Below, in pieces: positions 24,741 to 34,848 of a DNA stretch of 64,000 bases. The notes beneath the pieces were generated by a model. The model made no database searches. It had not been told where the DNA came from and saw only the letters and a list, made by a program, of their open reading frames with translations. The stretch is from Vibrio hepatarius (GTDB lineage Bacteria; Pseudomonadota; Gammaproteobacteria; Enterobacterales; Vibrionaceae), in assembly GCF_018860525.1 (NCBI RefSeq), contig NZ_JAHKPM010000029.1:1-64000 (forward strand), written 5' to 3'. Both the position numbers and the translations under genes were made by a program. Within the stretch, counting starts at the first letter, position 1, and every line of letters begins with the position of its first letter.

Positions 24741-26321
24741 TTAGTAGCCTGCTTTGAGAGTAACCCCACTGTAGGTGCTATAGGCGTTTAGCATGATATG
24801 GTAACGACCATTTTGCGTATTGGAAACAGTACATACTTCATTATTCCCAGAACGATACGGGCGACAGTCCCAAGTTCCAGTTGTTGGCTGTGCACCAAAT
24901 CGTACATATAAATCAGCGTCGCCGGAACCACCATTTGTGGTTACAGTGAGAGTTTTACCCGCAGTTACATCAATATAGTACTGTTTTTTCCCGCCGCGGC
25001 TCGCACCAATATTACTCACAGGTGTCCCATTAGTAAGCTCGCCATCTGGAGTTGGAGTAGTACAATCTGGTTCACAGCCACCATCGTTGAGGCTGTAAAC
25101 AAGTTTATTCACAGTACCCCTTGTGTCATTAATTTTACCTGTGCTGGCTCTATTTCCTATTAGGGTTGAAATTTGTGATGGAGATAAAGAGTTATTCTCA
25201 TGTAGGTAGAGCGCAGTTACACCAGCAACATGAGGTGCAGCCATCGACGTTCCACTAATTGTTTTATATCCACCATTATACCATGCCGACTTGATACTTG
25301 AGCCAGGTGCAAATACATCAACACAATTTCCCCAATTCGAGAAACTGGATCGACTGTCGCTACTCGTTGTGGAGCCGACTGTTAAACCACTTGGCTCACG
25401 GGCAGGTGAAGAGTTACAAGCATCGGCATTCGAGTTACCAGCAGCTAATACAAAGCTAATACCAGATTGTACTGCGCTTGCGACTGCTCGATCCAATGTG
25501 CTGGAAACACCTCCACCAAGGCTCATATTGGCTACTGAAGGACCAGACGCATTGGCTGCAACCCAGTTGACTCCTCCAATAACACCTGAATTTGACCCCG
25601 ATCCTCTACAGCTCAGAACTCTAACACCAACAATGCTGACGTTCTTTGCAACACCGTATTGATTACCTCCTATGGTACCTGCAACGTGAGTACCATGCCC
25701 ATTACAGTCTGTTGAATCGTTATCATTGTCGACAAAATCATAGCCGGATCTTGAACGGCCGCCAAACTCAGTATGGGTGTTGGTCACACCTGTATCGATA
25801 ACATACGCTGTGACACCAGTTCCATCAAAGTTATAGTTGTAACTGCCACTCAGAGGTAAGTTACGTTGATCTACTCGGTCTAAGCCCCACACTGCATTTG
25901 TTTGGGTATCTTCATCTGATAAAACAGGATCGAGAGAGACAATTTGGTCTTGCTCAATGAAGTCAACTTGTGGGTCAGAGCGAAGAGACTTTAGCTGTTC
26001 TTTGGTTAGTGTGGCTGAAAAACCACTGAGTACATGATCGTAAATTCTCTCGGCTGAAAATGCATGCTGGTTTGCTAAACCCGCGACAGTTTGCTGAGTA
26101 AAATAAACCAGCGCTTGTGATCCATCAAGCATCATTTCTGGCCTTTTTAGTACAACGATATACTTATTTTTTATTCCTTTATCACTTGCGACTGTTAGTA
26201 AAGGTGCAAGGTTCTGGTTTTCAGTTAAAGTGGATTTTACCTCGCCTTGTTGTGCAAGCCCTGACGTTGAGATAACTGATAGAGTTGAGGCAATACAACA
26301 ACTTATAAACTTCTTGTACAT
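24741..26321 (-). CDS. secreted subtilisin-like serine protease (S8, proteinase K type) with PPC domain
   Basis: Exported alkaline-type protease. From the ATG at 26321 (AAAGGAAAATAAC upstream) it has 526 residues: signal peptide ending near ALAQQ-like residue 24, an I9 inhibitor propeptide (about 50-130), the S8 domain with triad D176 (VIDTGVT), H209 (NGHGTHVAG) and S359 (SGTSMAAPHVAG), and a C-terminal pre-peptidase domain (about 435-525). The longer frame to 26360 adds only an unlikely pre-signal segment. Monocistronic. Probably serves nutrient acquisition or virulence. Confidence 0.92.
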   Translation of the reverse strand: MYKKFISCCIASTLSVISTSGLAQQGEVKSTLTENQNLAPLLTVASDKGIKNKYIVVLKRPEMMLDGSQALVYFTQQTVAGLANQHAFSAERIYDHVLSGFSATLTKEQLKSLRSDPQVDFIEQDQIVSLDPVLSDEDTQTNAVWGLDRVDQRNLPLSGSYNYNFDGTGVTAYVIDTGVTNTHTEFGGRSRSGYDFVDNDNDSTDCNGHGTHVAGTIGGNQYGVAKNVSIVGVRVLSCRGSGSNSGVIGGVNWVAANASGPSVANMSLGGGVSSTLDRAVASAVQSGISFVLAAGNSNADACNSSPAREPSGLTVGSTTSSDSRSSFSNWGNCVDVFAPGSSIKSAWYNGGYKTISGTSMAAPHVAGVTALYLHENNSLSPSQISTLIGNRASTGKINDTRGTVNKLVYSLNDGGCEPDCTTPTPDGELTNGTPVSNIGASRGGKKQYYIDVTAGKTLTVTTNGGSGDADLYVRFGAQPTTGTWDCRPYRSGNNEVCTVSNTQNGRYHIMLNAYSTYSGVTLKAGY

Positions 26322-26631
26322 GTTATTTTCCTTTGAATAGTAAAAGAGATTGTTGAACATGGCCTACGACAAACATCAAGCAATTGATATGTTTTGTGGC
26401 TCTTTAGGAACCTATCTACAACTTACACACAAATTACGCACATGGTAAAAGTGGGGCATTTAATTGTATTAATTAGTCAATAACTTTGCGTGTGATTTAT
26501 GGAAATGAGTGAAAACCAAATATGAAGTTACGCGACTATTGGAACGTACTTCAATAATGAGAGTTTTTGCTCTATGGCCTGAAGATGGCATGCTAAGGGG
26601 AAGTATGATTGATGTGAGAAGAGGATGAAAA

Positions 26632-26652
26632 GGCCCGCTGAGATGGCGGGCC
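26632..26652 (-). terminator. intrinsic terminator of the chemoreceptor gene
   Basis: GGCCCGC and GCGGGCC form a 7-bp GC stem with a 7-nt loop; on the minus strand TTTTC follows. It begins 9 bp after the chemoreceptor stop codon. Confidence 0.8.
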
Positions 26653-26660
26653 AAGGCGTT

Positions 26661-28322
26661 CTATACTTTAAACCTACCCACTAAATCATAGAGCTCATTG
26701 GCTCTGTGATTTAGCCCCTGACTACCAGCTTTATTTTCATTTGCTAGTTCGGCAGATTGAGAACTTTGGTCGGAAATCACCACAATGCGTTCAGAAATCT
26801 CCTGACCGACTATGCTTTGTTCTTCCGTTGCAGTGGCAATGAGAGAATTCATATCCATAATCGTGCCAATGGACTCCTGAATCTTGACTAATGCTCTGGC
26901 TGCGGCATTAGCCTCTTCTACTGTACTCGCACCACGTTTTCGACTCGATTCCATCGCCTTAACTGCATCATCAGAAGCGGACTTCAATTGCTCAATCATT
27001 TGGTGAATTTCGCCAGTACTGTCTTGAGTTCTACTTGCCAATTTACGCACTTCATCAGCTACCACAGCAAATCCGCGGCCTTGCTCACCCGCTCGAGCTG
27101 CCTCGATAGCTGCATTGAGCGCCAATAGATTGGTTTGTTCGGCAATGTCTTGAATGACTTCTAGAGAAGACGATATGTTTTGAACGTCACTTTCAAGGCG
27201 AGAAATGACGCCGTTAGCTTGTGAAACTTCCTCTGCAAGTGCTTCTACCGACTGTGCTGCTGAGTTAACAATACTTTGCGCATTTTTAGCATTATCATCT
27301 GCTTCTTTTGCTGAATCAGCAGCTTGGCTGGCATTGTTGGATATTTCTGAAGCAGTCGTTGTCATCTCAGTCATTGCTGTGGCGACTTGTTCTGTTTCTT
27401 GTCGCTGTCCTGATGCGATTTCATCGACTTTAGCCGCACGCCCAGACATATTGGTTGTTTCAGAGACCACTTGTTGACCGACTTCGCTGACACTGCGGAT
27501 TATGGTTTGTAGGCTAGCGACAAAGGCATTGAAGTTTGTACTCAGTTGTGAAAACTCCGGTGCTTTAAAACTTTCCATACGCGCTGTTAGGTCGGCATCG
27601 CCATTAGCAAATGAACTTATAGATGCATCAAATAGCTCTAAAGGTTTAAGAATAGTTCGATTTATTCCAACAGAAAATACTGCAACGATAGCCGCGATAA
27701 CAATACAGAACAAGATGATAGCAGACAGCGTTTCTTGCAATGCCTCGTTGGTTGTATTTTCCATTTCAGCGACAATCTCATCAATATCATCGGTATAAAA
27801 GCCGGTTCCTAGCATGAGGTCCCACTCTGAAATGTAAATTGAGTAAGCTAATTTAGGCAGTGCAACTGATTGGCCGGGTTTTGGGAAATAATAGGTGGTA
27901 AAATCTCCTGATTTTGAATTACGAATCAGGTCACGTACTAAATAGTTGCCTTTTTTGTCTTGCAAGTCCCAGTAGCTATCACCGATACCACTCATGCTAC
28001 TTCCTTGGATTTGCCTGATACCTTTGGAATTGTATCCAAACATATAACCAGTTTTTCCGTATTTAAGAGCTCTGAGAGTGGGAAATGCGTCTTCAAGACT
28101 CGCACCACTATCAAGTAAAGGTTGTATCGCAGACTGCGCCATTTGAAGATAGTGTTTAAGTTCTTCTTTCTTCATATGCATCATGTTACTTCGAGCAACG
28201 TCAATTTGCTGAGCGTTGAGCTCGTTAGTTTTTACGTAGGTAAAGCCAAGCATGCCCAGTGCTATAATCAGCAATGGTACAAGTGCCAAAATGTATAGGC
28301 GGCTTCGAATAGTAAGGCTCAT
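26661..28322 (-). CDS. methyl-accepting chemotaxis protein with periplasmic Cache domain
   Basis: 553 residues: membrane segment about 10-30, a single Cache (sCache_2-like) ligand domain about 35-185 with [14 protein letters not shown] and [12 protein letters not shown], second membrane segment about 195-215, HAMP, and the cytoplasmic signalling hairpin [20 protein letters not shown] near 390-410. AGGATGTATGT precedes the ATG. The C-terminus lacks the pentapeptide NWETF-like tether. sCache_2 chemoreceptors often sense small organic acids; ligand not determinable here. Confidence 0.92.
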   Translation of the reverse strand: MSLTIRSRLYILALVPLLIIALGMLGFTYVKTNELNAQQIDVARSNMMHMKKEELKHYLQMAQSAIQPLLDSGASLEDAFPTLRALKYGKTGYMFGYNSKGIRQIQGSSMSGIGDSYWDLQDKKGNYLVRDLIRNSKSGDFTTYYFPKPGQSVALPKLAYSIYISEWDLMLGTGFYTDDIDEIVAEMENTTNEALQETLSAIILFCIVIAAIVAVFSVGINRTILKPLELFDASISSFANGDADLTARMESFKAPEFSQLSTNFNAFVASLQTIIRSVSEVGQQVVSETTNMSGRAAKVDEIASGQRQETEQVATAMTEMTTTASEISNNASQAADSAKEADDNAKNAQSIVNSAAQSVEALAEEVSQANGVISRLESDVQNISSSLEVIQDIAEQTNLLALNAAIEAARAGEQGRGFAVVADEVRKLASRTQDSTGEIHQMIEQLKSASDDAVKAMESSRKRGASTVEEANAAARALVKIQESIGTIMDMNSLIATATEEQSIVGQEISERIVVISDQSSQSAELANENKAGSQGLNHRANELYDLVGRFKV

Positions 28323-28753
28323 ACATACATCCTATTTTAGATTTCTAAGGGCGCCGGTGTTAATGCCAGTTATCAATAGTTGATAGCAGGAACGCATGCC
28401 TAACAAAAACTAAATAGTGTAGGTGGCGGATCCTTAGTCAACCGCTGCTACTTTAAGATTAGACAATATGTGGGTATAGGCACATATTTATTGATAATTA
28501 AGTTATTAGTTTTGAGTGTACCGGAATGAATTGGCCAAGGTTGTATGAGTCAGAACCATTTTTTATCTTTTATGTCAATGTATTACGTATAGTTTTAGAT
28601 AAGGCCATAAGCTATCTTTAGATGGTATTATTGGTTTATATCTCTGTGAGCTACTGTGTTTGTGTCAAGCTGATATGTGGTGGATTGTTTGGCAATACAG
28701 TACGGCCTAATTATGGTAGACTCACTAACCTTTTTTTCTGAGAATATGACATA
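28323..28753. other. 431-bp intergenic region between the chemoreceptor and yibL
   Basis: Divergent promoters are expected here. I see no gene, clear hairpin or repeat. Confidence 0.5.
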
Positions 28754-29110
28754 ATGAGTACTACGCAAGAACTTCAAGATCTTAATAACCGCGTCGATAA
28801 ATGCCAGCGCAAGTTGGACTCAGCGAGAACTCGTGGTGACCAAGAAATGGTGACTAAATTTACCGATGAAATAGATAAACTCAATAAAAAAATTCATGCC
28901 TTCAGAAGTAAACAAACTTATGATTTGAGCAAGGAACGTAAAACGCTTAAAGCAATGGCCTTTTCTCGTGAGATTACCAAGGCGGAGCAGGCTGATGTTG
29001 GAAAGTTAAAGAAGTCCGTCAAAGGCTTAATTGTGGTACACCCAATGACAAAGCTGGGCAAGTTTCTAGAGCTAAGCGTGATGACAGGCTACGCCCCAAA
29101 ACCGTTTTAA
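28754..29110 (+). CDS. yibL: YibL family ribosome-associated protein
   Basis: 118 residues, highly charged and helical, matching YibL/DUF2810: QELQDLNNRVDKCQRKLDSA at the N-terminus and KGLIVVHPMTKLGK before the C-terminus. E. coli YibL is reported to associate with ribosomes. Monocistronic, 123 bp before the acetyltransferase gene. Confidence 0.88.
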   Translation: MSTTQELQDLNNRVDKCQRKLDSARTRGDQEMVTKFTDEIDKLNKKIHAFRSKQTYDLSKERKTLKAMAFSREITKAEQADVGKLKKSVKGLIVVHPMTKLGKFLELSVMTGYAPKPF

Positions 29111-29233
29111 TCCCATTTTAATGAATTTTCTAGTGATATTGATTGTGCCTGATCGGATCTCTTTATCTTGTTGATATGAATTAATGTTTGTATTATTTTC
29201 ATTGGCTTCTACTATCGTTTTCAGGAAACACAT

Positions 29234-29725
29234 ATGAGTGGTCAAAGGTTAAGCATTACCCCAATTACCCATGAGTATGATTCGAAGATATGCCAGATCA
29301 TAAAACAAGTTGGCAAAGAGTATGGTGCTGTTGGGGACGGCTTTGGCCCGTCAGATGCTGAAGTTGAAAACATGAGTCAATACTATTCGTTGGAGAAAAA
29401 CTCTTTGTATCTGGTCGCTCTGCTGGATAATAAGATCGTAGGTGGTTGTGGTATTGCTCCCTTCACCGCTAATGGGAAAATAAGTGAGTTAAAAAAGCTT
29501 TTTTTGCTGAAAGAGAGTCGCGGTTTAGGGCTCGGGAAAAAGTTGTCTCTAAAGTGTCTTGAATTCGCTCAGCAGCAAGGCTTTGAACAGTGTTACCTAG
29601 ATACTTTATCGAATATGTCTACAGCTGTTAAGCTTTATGAAAGTCTAGGCTTTGAACACCTTAGTTCTCCTCTAGCTGGGACATTGCATAATGGTTGTGA
29701 TGTATGGATGCTCAAGCACTTTTAG
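29234..29725 (+). CDS. GNAT family N-acetyltransferase
   Basis: 163 residues, acetyl-CoA-dependent. Acetyl-CoA pyrophosphate loop ESRGLGLGKKL near residue 96, preceded by KISELKKLFLL and followed by SNMSTAVKLYESLGFEH. AGGAAACACAT precedes the ATG. Substrate unknown; the fold assignment is firm. Confidence 0.88.
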   Translation: MSGQRLSITPITHEYDSKICQIIKQVGKEYGAVGDGFGPSDAEVENMSQYYSLEKNSLYLVALLDNKIVGGCGIAPFTANGKISELKKLFLLKESRGLGLGKKLSLKCLEFAQQQGFEQCYLDTLSNMSTAVKLYESLGFEHLSSPLAGTLHNGCDVWMLKHF

Positions 29726-29748
29726 CAGTGAGAGAATAGATAAAAAGC

Positions 29749-29768
29749 AGGCCTGTTAAAACAGGCCT
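29749..29768. terminator. bidirectional terminator between converging genes
   Basis: AGGCCTGTT and AACAGGCCT form a near-continuous palindrome; A-rich sequence lies on the left and a T run (ATTTTT, about ten bases later) on the right. It separates the acetyltransferase gene from the converging small gene at 29790-29993. Confidence 0.7.
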
Positions 29769-29789
29769 ACGGTTATTTTTGCACAATAA

Positions 29790-29993
29790 TTATAAATCCA
29801 TCAGGCTTTCAATAGACTCTTCCACTGATAAGTTGTAATAAGAGCGTATAGTTTGTCCATCAGTTGCATCGATCAATATGTTACTAATGCCAGAGGTACC
29901 ATGTACTTCTATTGTTTCTAAGCTTTTTTCAACATTATGGTAGGTGAGTTTATGGTTATCTTTGAGCACAATTGTGCACGTATGTAAGTTCAT
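29790..29993 (-). CDS. small uncharacterised protein
   Basis: 67 residues from the ATG at 29993, with AAGGAAGT five bases upstream; a TTG at 29999 is in frame but overlaps the ribosome site. Soluble, mixed beta/alpha character (MNLHTCTIVLKDNHKLTYHN), acidic C-terminus. A real gene is supported by its ribosome site and its own terminator. I do not recognise a family. Confidence 0.6.
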   Translation of the reverse strand: MNLHTCTIVLKDNHKLTYHNVEKSLETIEVHGTSGISNILIDATDGQTIRSYYNLSVEESIESLMDL

Positions 29994-30154
29994 AGCCAAC
30001 TTCCTTATTATTTGTTTTGTTTGTTTTCCATTGTAACTCTAGATGAGTTTTAATCGATAGCAAATTCGATTCGCTTCCGAAAATGGCTAGTATTCTATGC
30101 TTGGGTGGATAGACTTGATATAAGAGTCTGATGCTGAAGAATTGAAATACTGTT

Positions 30155-31519
30155 ATGAACTTACTATCGCAAATATCCTTGCAAGAGTGTCAAAGTGCTC
30201 GTCAAGCAAGAGATGCACGTTTTGATGGCCTATTTTACGTTGCGGTAAAAACGACAGGTATTTTTTGCAGACCTATTTGCCCAGCAAATTTACCTAAAGA
30301 AGAAAATGTTGAGTACTTTTTTGATAAAGCGCAGCCTTTAAAGGCCGGATATCGACCATGCTTGCGGTGCAGACCAGACAGCGCACCCAATTCATGGGCA
30401 TGGAAAGGTGTAGAAACCACTTTTTTGCGTGCCATCAAGCTTATTGATCAAGGTGAACTTCAGTCTTGCAATCTTGATGGTTTATCACAAAAGTTAGGCA
30501 TAAGTGACAGGTACTTACGGAAATTGTTCCAACGTTATCTAGGTATGCCTCCGAAACAATATGCTTTGTACCACCAATTGATGTTCGCCAAGCAGTTACT
30601 CCATTCTAGTTCAATGTCTATAACCCATATTGCTTTTGCAAGTGGCTTTGCAAGTGTGCGCCGTTTTAATGATGCATTTAAACAAGTGATGAAACTTACT
30701 CCTACCCAAATGCGTCAAAAAAAAGGTCAACCAAAACTTGAAACCAACTATATTGATTTGTCTTATAAAGGCCCGTTAGATTGGCAACATATGCTCGAAT
30801 TCTATCGGTTAAGAGCTGTTGAGGGTTTGGAATGGGTAGATAAAGTGAGTTACCAGAGAAGATTTAACATTAATGGTGCTTCAGGTATTTTTTCTATTTA
30901 TCCTATCCGGGCTGGAGTAATGCGAGTTGAGTTTGAGTTATCTGATCATCTTCAGCTTCAAGCTATGGTCAATGAACTGAGAAGGATGTTTGATCTTGAT
31001 AGTGACATCCTCGCGATTGAAAATGTATTTAATCATCTGAGCCCAAAATTTATCAAGCGAAGCGGTATCCGAATTCCAGGAGTTTTAAGTACTTGGGAGG
31101 GTGGTGTTCGTGCAATATTGGGTCAACAAGTGTCAATAAAGGCCGCTATAGGACAACTCAACTTATTGGTCAGTCATTTGCAGCCCGAAAAAGTAACTCA
31201 TTTTCCGACACCTCAAGAAGTGAGCCAAGCCGATGTGTCTTTTTTGCGCATGCCGAAAAGTCGCAAACAAACGTTGCTCCAATTTGCTAAGTATATGCAA
31301 GAATACCCTGAAGCAGACTGTGATACATGGCTAGATATTAAAGGTATTGGACCTTGGACTATTCACTATGCAAAATTAAGAGGTGCCTCAAATTCTAACT
31401 GTTTTCTTGATGGAGATTTAGTGGTGAAAAAAATACTGAAACAGTTTCCCGAACTCACTGCTGAGAGTGTTTCTCCTTGGGGGAGCTACGCTACATTTCA
31501 TTGTTGGAGTCATGCATGA
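30155..31519 (+). CDS. Ada-N / AraC / AlkA fusion: 3-methyladenine DNA glycosylase II
   Basis: Alkylation-repair protein of 454 residues. N-terminal Ada zinc domain with FCRPICPA (methyl-accepting Cys region) and CLRCRPD; AraC-type helix-turn-helix about 95-185; then AlkA N-domain and HhH-GPD glycosylase with GIGPWTIHYAKLRG and catalytic Asp region LDGDLVVKK. It excises alkylated bases and probably senses methylphosphotriesters to activate its own operon. Its TGA overlaps the ogt ATG by 4 bp. Confidence 0.92.
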   Translation: MNLLSQISLQECQSARQARDARFDGLFYVAVKTTGIFCRPICPANLPKEENVEYFFDKAQPLKAGYRPCLRCRPDSAPNSWAWKGVETTFLRAIKLIDQGELQSCNLDGLSQKLGISDRYLRKLFQRYLGMPPKQYALYHQLMFAKQLLHSSSMSITHIAFASGFASVRRFNDAFKQVMKLTPTQMRQKKGQPKLETNYIDLSYKGPLDWQHMLEFYRLRAVEGLEWVDKVSYQRRFNINGASGIFSIYPIRAGVMRVEFELSDHLQLQAMVNELRRMFDLDSDILAIENVFNHLSPKFIKRSGIRIPGVLSTWEGGVRAILGQQVSIKAAIGQLNLLVSHLQPEKVTHFPTPQEVSQADVSFLRMPKSRKQTLLQFAKYMQEYPEADCDTWLDIKGIGPWTIHYAKLRGASNSNCFLDGDLVVKKILKQFPELTAESVSPWGSYATFHCWSHA

Positions 31520-31998
31520 ACCAGTTTTATACCACTTTTGATTCACCCCTAGGTCTAATGACCATCCAAGTAAATGACCTTGGCTTATTGGGTGTTTGGT
31601 TTGAGACCCAGACCACACAACCGCAAGACTTAGGTAAAAAAGATCCAAAGCATCCTATACTTATTTTAACAATCAAACAGTTACGGGAGTACTTCTCCCA
31701 ATGTAGAAATACGTTTGAACTGCCTCTTGCCGCTAGCGGGACCGTATTTCAGCAACAAGTATGGCAAGCATTGACGACGATTCCTTTCGGAGAAACATGG
31801 AGTTATCAGCAACTTGCTGAATCTATTGGTAATCCGAGGGCTGTTAGAGCTGTAGGATTGGCAAATGGTAAAAACCCTATTTCAGTGATTGTGCCTTGCC
31901 ATCGAGTGATTGGAAAAAAAGGTAAGCTTACAGGGTATGCGGGTGGCTTAGACAGAAAAGCGGCGTTATTAAAATTGGAGCACTGGGAACCAGATTGA
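31516..31998 (+). CDS. ogt: methylated-DNA-protein-cysteine methyltransferase
   Basis: Suicide repair enzyme for O6-methylguanine. 160 residues from the ATG at 31516, coupled by ATGA to the AlkA-type gene; the longer frame from 31477 is inside that gene. Active-site PCHRVIG near residue 130, and the DNA-binding helix TWSYQQLAESIGNPRAVRAV. Co-transcription of Ada-like, AlkA and Ogt activities gives a compact adaptive-response unit. Confidence 0.94.
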   Translation: MNQFYTTFDSPLGLMTIQVNDLGLLGVWFETQTTQPQDLGKKDPKHPILILTIKQLREYFSQCRNTFELPLAASGTVFQQQVWQALTTIPFGETWSYQQLAESIGNPRAVRAVGLANGKNPISVIVPCHRVIGKKGKLTGYAGGLDRKAALLKLEHWEPD

Positions 31999-32363
31999 TG
32001 CGGTTAGAATATAGGATTATTTTCGTACTACTAGCCTTGATGTTGCAAGGATGCTTTGAAGATAATCTCAATCGAATGATAAACAAGCAAACCTATGAGT
32101 TTGAAGGTGTGTATGAAAACTTGTATACACAAGATCTACTGATTTTCAAAGATGCCAAAGTGACGATTAGCAAAGTTGGGGCACCTGATGTATCTAAGTC
32201 ATTTTCTGTTGAGGATAATTACTTAACAATCACAATGAGAAACAGCTCTTTAGAAAAAAGAGAAGATATTGTGATGCGGATTCATGGGGGCAATGAGGCT
32301 TTGACTTGCAGTATTTGTGCAAAATATCAGCTGGCCAGTGTTTGGCAAAGACGCCTAGAATAA
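31998..32363 (+). CDS. small putative lipoprotein
   Basis: 121 residues from the ATG at 31998, which shares one base with the ogt stop. The N-terminus is a lipoprotein signal peptide with LMLQGC as lipobox, so Cys about 17-18 would be lipidated. The rest is polar beta-strand-rich without a family I recognise; a C-x-x-C (CSIC) pair is near the C-terminus. It is translationally coupled to alkylation repair genes, which is unexpected for a lipoprotein. Confidence 0.7.
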   Translation: MRLEYRIIFVLLALMLQGCFEDNLNRMINKQTYEFEGVYENLYTQDLLIFKDAKVTISKVGAPDVSKSFSVEDNYLTITMRNSSLEKREDIVMRIHGGNEALTCSICAKYQLASVWQRRLE

Positions 32364-32380
32364 TAAAACCTACCGTGATT

Positions 32381-32399
32381 GGGCAGTGATAGACTGCCC
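32381..32399. terminator. possible terminator between the repair operon and nhaD
   Basis: GGGCAG and CTGCCC form a 6-bp stem with a 7-nt loop between converging genes; the following T tract is weak. Confidence 0.4.
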
Positions 32400-32425
32400 T
32401 TGTTATGCGATATTTGTTGAGTTTT

Positions 32426-33859
32426 CTAGAATAAAGATGCGTTAAGTGTAAGGTGTAATCCTATACTCACCGTATAGCCAATGGCGATAACGGGAGCCCA
32501 TTTTAAGTGGCCAAAAAATGTATACTTTCCATGAGCAGCCCCCATTAAAGCGACGCCTGCGGCTGATCCTATCGATAATAGACTTCCTCCTACCCCTGCT
32601 GTAAGAGTAACCAGTAACCAGTTCCCCATTGACATCGATGGCTCCATAGTGAGAACGGCGAACATAACCGGTATGTTATCGACAATTGCAGATAATATCC
32701 CTACTGCGATATTGGCTAAAACAGGGTTCCATTGTGAATACATGACTTCAGACACTAAGCCCAAATAGCCGAGTAGACTCAAACCACCTACACACATGAC
32801 GACGCCATAAAAGAACAGCAGAGTATCCCATTCGGCATGGGATACTCGGCGAAATACATCAAACGGAACAACGGAACCTAGACGTTTTAAAGCATGATCG
32901 TCGCCTTTTGCAATCGCGATAGCTGCTTTTTTATGTAATGAAGATTTAAGCGTTTTGCGTAAGAAAAAGCCGAAGAATTGTAAGTATGCAAGCCCCATCA
33001 TCATGCCAATGACCGGAGGGAAGTGTAGCATCGCATGAAATGCGACGGCAGTAGCAATAGTGAGAATAAATAAGAACACTATCCGGCGAGCTCCGCGTTT
33101 TAGTTCAACATGTTGGTAAATGATATCTGGGGTTGTACGTGGTACAAATAATGACATTATCGCTGCTGGGACTACATAATTTGCAACAGATGGGAGAAAT
33201 AGTGGCATAAACTCAGAAAAGGACACATAGCCAGCTTGCCAAACCATTAATGTCGTTATATCACCAAATGGACTAAAAGCCCCGCCTGCGTTGGCTGCTA
33301 CAACAATATTTATACATGCAAGATTGATGAATTTGGAGTTATCGCCACCTACTTTCAATACCACTGCGCACATAAGTAATGCCGTGGTGAGGTTATCTGC
33401 AATCGGAGAGATAAAAAAGGCTAATATTCCCGTAAGCCAAAAGAGTGATTTGTAATTAAAACCTTTTCCTACCATCCAAGCTTGAAGTGAGTCGAATATC
33501 TTACGCTCTTCCATCGCGCTTATATAAGTCATTGCAACTAATAGAAATAGCAGTAGTTCTGCATATTCTAAAAGATTATGTTCGAGTGCAGATTTTGCAA
33601 TGTCTATTTGTCCATATTGCGAATATACGTACCCTATCATTGCCCATATAAGACCAGCGGCGAGTAACACAGGTTTGGACTTTCTTAATGAAAAGTGTTC
33701 CTCAAGCATGACCAAAATATAGGCACAAACAAAAATGAGTAAGGCAGCGTAGCCTACATAAGACTGTGTTAATTGGAGATCTTGTTGTGTGTTTACGGTT
33801 GCAAAAGAGCTAAAAGGGAATAACAAGAGGGCGATAAAGGCTGACCATTGTATAGCCAT
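32426..33859 (-). CDS. nhaD: NhaD-type sodium/proton antiporter
   Basis: Inner-membrane Na+/H+ antiporter of the ion-transporter superfamily, about 477 residues, with roughly 12-13 membrane segments, including SPIADNLTTALLMCAVV, ANAGGAFSPFGDITTLMVWQ and a mirrored SAIVDNIPVMFAVLTM typical of NhaD. I use the ATG at 33859 (AAGGAG eight bases upstream); the in-frame GTG at 33868 overlaps that site. Role: sodium and pH homeostasis, common in marine vibrios. Confidence 0.9.
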   Translation of the reverse strand: MAIQWSAFIALLLFPFSSFATVNTQQDLQLTQSYVGYAALLIFVCAYILVMLEEHFSLRKSKPVLLAAGLIWAMIGYVYSQYGQIDIAKSALEHNLLEYAELLLFLLVAMTYISAMEERKIFDSLQAWMVGKGFNYKSLFWLTGILAFFISPIADNLTTALLMCAVVLKVGGDNSKFINLACINIVVAANAGGAFSPFGDITTLMVWQAGYVSFSEFMPLFLPSVANYVVPAAIMSLFVPRTTPDIIYQHVELKRGARRIVFLFILTIATAVAFHAMLHFPPVIGMMMGLAYLQFFGFFLRKTLKSSLHKKAAIAIAKGDDHALKRLGSVVPFDVFRRVSHAEWDTLLFFYGVVMCVGGLSLLGYLGLVSEVMYSQWNPVLANIAVGILSAIVDNIPVMFAVLTMEPSMSMGNWLLVTLTAGVGGSLLSIGSAAGVALMGAAHGKYTFFGHLKWAPVIAIGYTVSIGLHLTLNASLF

Positions 33860-34137
33860 TACTTTCACTCCTTGAAAGTGAGTTGTTGCGACAGTGAAGT
33901 CATTCTAAAGAGGTTTCTTATTCGGGTATGTGAAGTAGGTTTGATCTGATTAAATTGCAAGTAAACATATATCATTGTTTAAATAACGTGCTGTAAGAAA
34001 TGGCGTTAAGACATTGAGTTTACATCAAAAATCTGTTTAACATTTGCGCTATGATCAATAATTAACCATTTAAACTTGTTTCAAATTTGTTGTTAAAAGA
34101 TACTCTGCACAATTTTAAACCACGGAGGGTTATCTAT

Positions 34138-34791
34138 ATGAAACAACATGGTTTGTTACTTTACTTGGGCTTATTATTATTTTCTCTACCGAGCTTGGCG
34201 AAAGAATTTAATATTTTTTGTTATGATCAACAACAAGATGATTGGGAATGGTCGGATAATAAACAAACATTTAATTGGCCGTTAAAAACTCAAGAGCAGC
34301 CTTGGGAAAATAGCTATTTTGTGTTTATTCCTATTTCAGAAAGTGTATATCACTCTCTTGATGGATTTTGCCCTGAGGGAACAGTACCACAGCCTGCAGA
34401 AGGGCATTTTTCAACTTGGAAAGTGTTTTATGTGACGGATGGTGAACGTTCTTACTTTGCCCCAGGTAAGCGTTCTTATCATAATCTTATTGATCATGTT
34501 TTTCTTCGCTTTAGTGATGTTCATTTGAAAGAAAATATAGAGCGTATTACTTCTACATTAGAAGCGGTCAGAACAATTAATGGCTATCGATACAACTATA
34601 TTTCTCAGCAGGGCAATACAGAACTTGGCTTTGTTGCCCAAGAAGTTGAGCAATGGTATCCAGAGCTTATCAACACTCATCCTGAATCGGGTTACTTGCA
34701 AGTTGATTATAAAGGAATGATTGCTGTGTTACTGGAATCAATAAAAGAGATGGATGAAAGGTTAACTAGTTTAGAAAGCCAGCAACCCTAG
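34138..34791 (+). CDS. secreted protein with C-terminal S74 chaperone (tail-spike type) domain
   Basis: 217 residues from the ATG at 34138 (GGAGGGTTATCT upstream); the longer frame from 34087 would bury the signal peptide. N-terminal signal peptide, a middle region of no known family with conserved cysteines, and a C-terminal peptidase S74 / intramolecular chaperone domain: SDVHLKENIERI, INGYRYNY, LGFVAQEVEQWYPE and YKGMIAVLLESIKEM. S74 domains normally trimerise phage tail fibres and release themselves by Ser-Asp cleavage at a SD site like the one here. No other phage gene is nearby. Confidence 0.75.
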   Translation: MKQHGLLLYLGLLLFSLPSLAKEFNIFCYDQQQDDWEWSDNKQTFNWPLKTQEQPWENSYFVFIPISESVYHSLDGFCPEGTVPQPAEGHFSTWKVFYVTDGERSYFAPGKRSYHNLIDHVFLRFSDVHLKENIERITSTLEAVRTINGYRYNYISQQGNTELGFVAQEVEQWYPELINTHPESGYLQVDYKGMIAVLLESIKEMDERLTSLESQQP

Positions 34792-34848
34792 CTAGTTTAG
34801 CTTTTATTGGAACTTTGCGCAGTTGTGTAAACACATTTTTTGTCTCTG

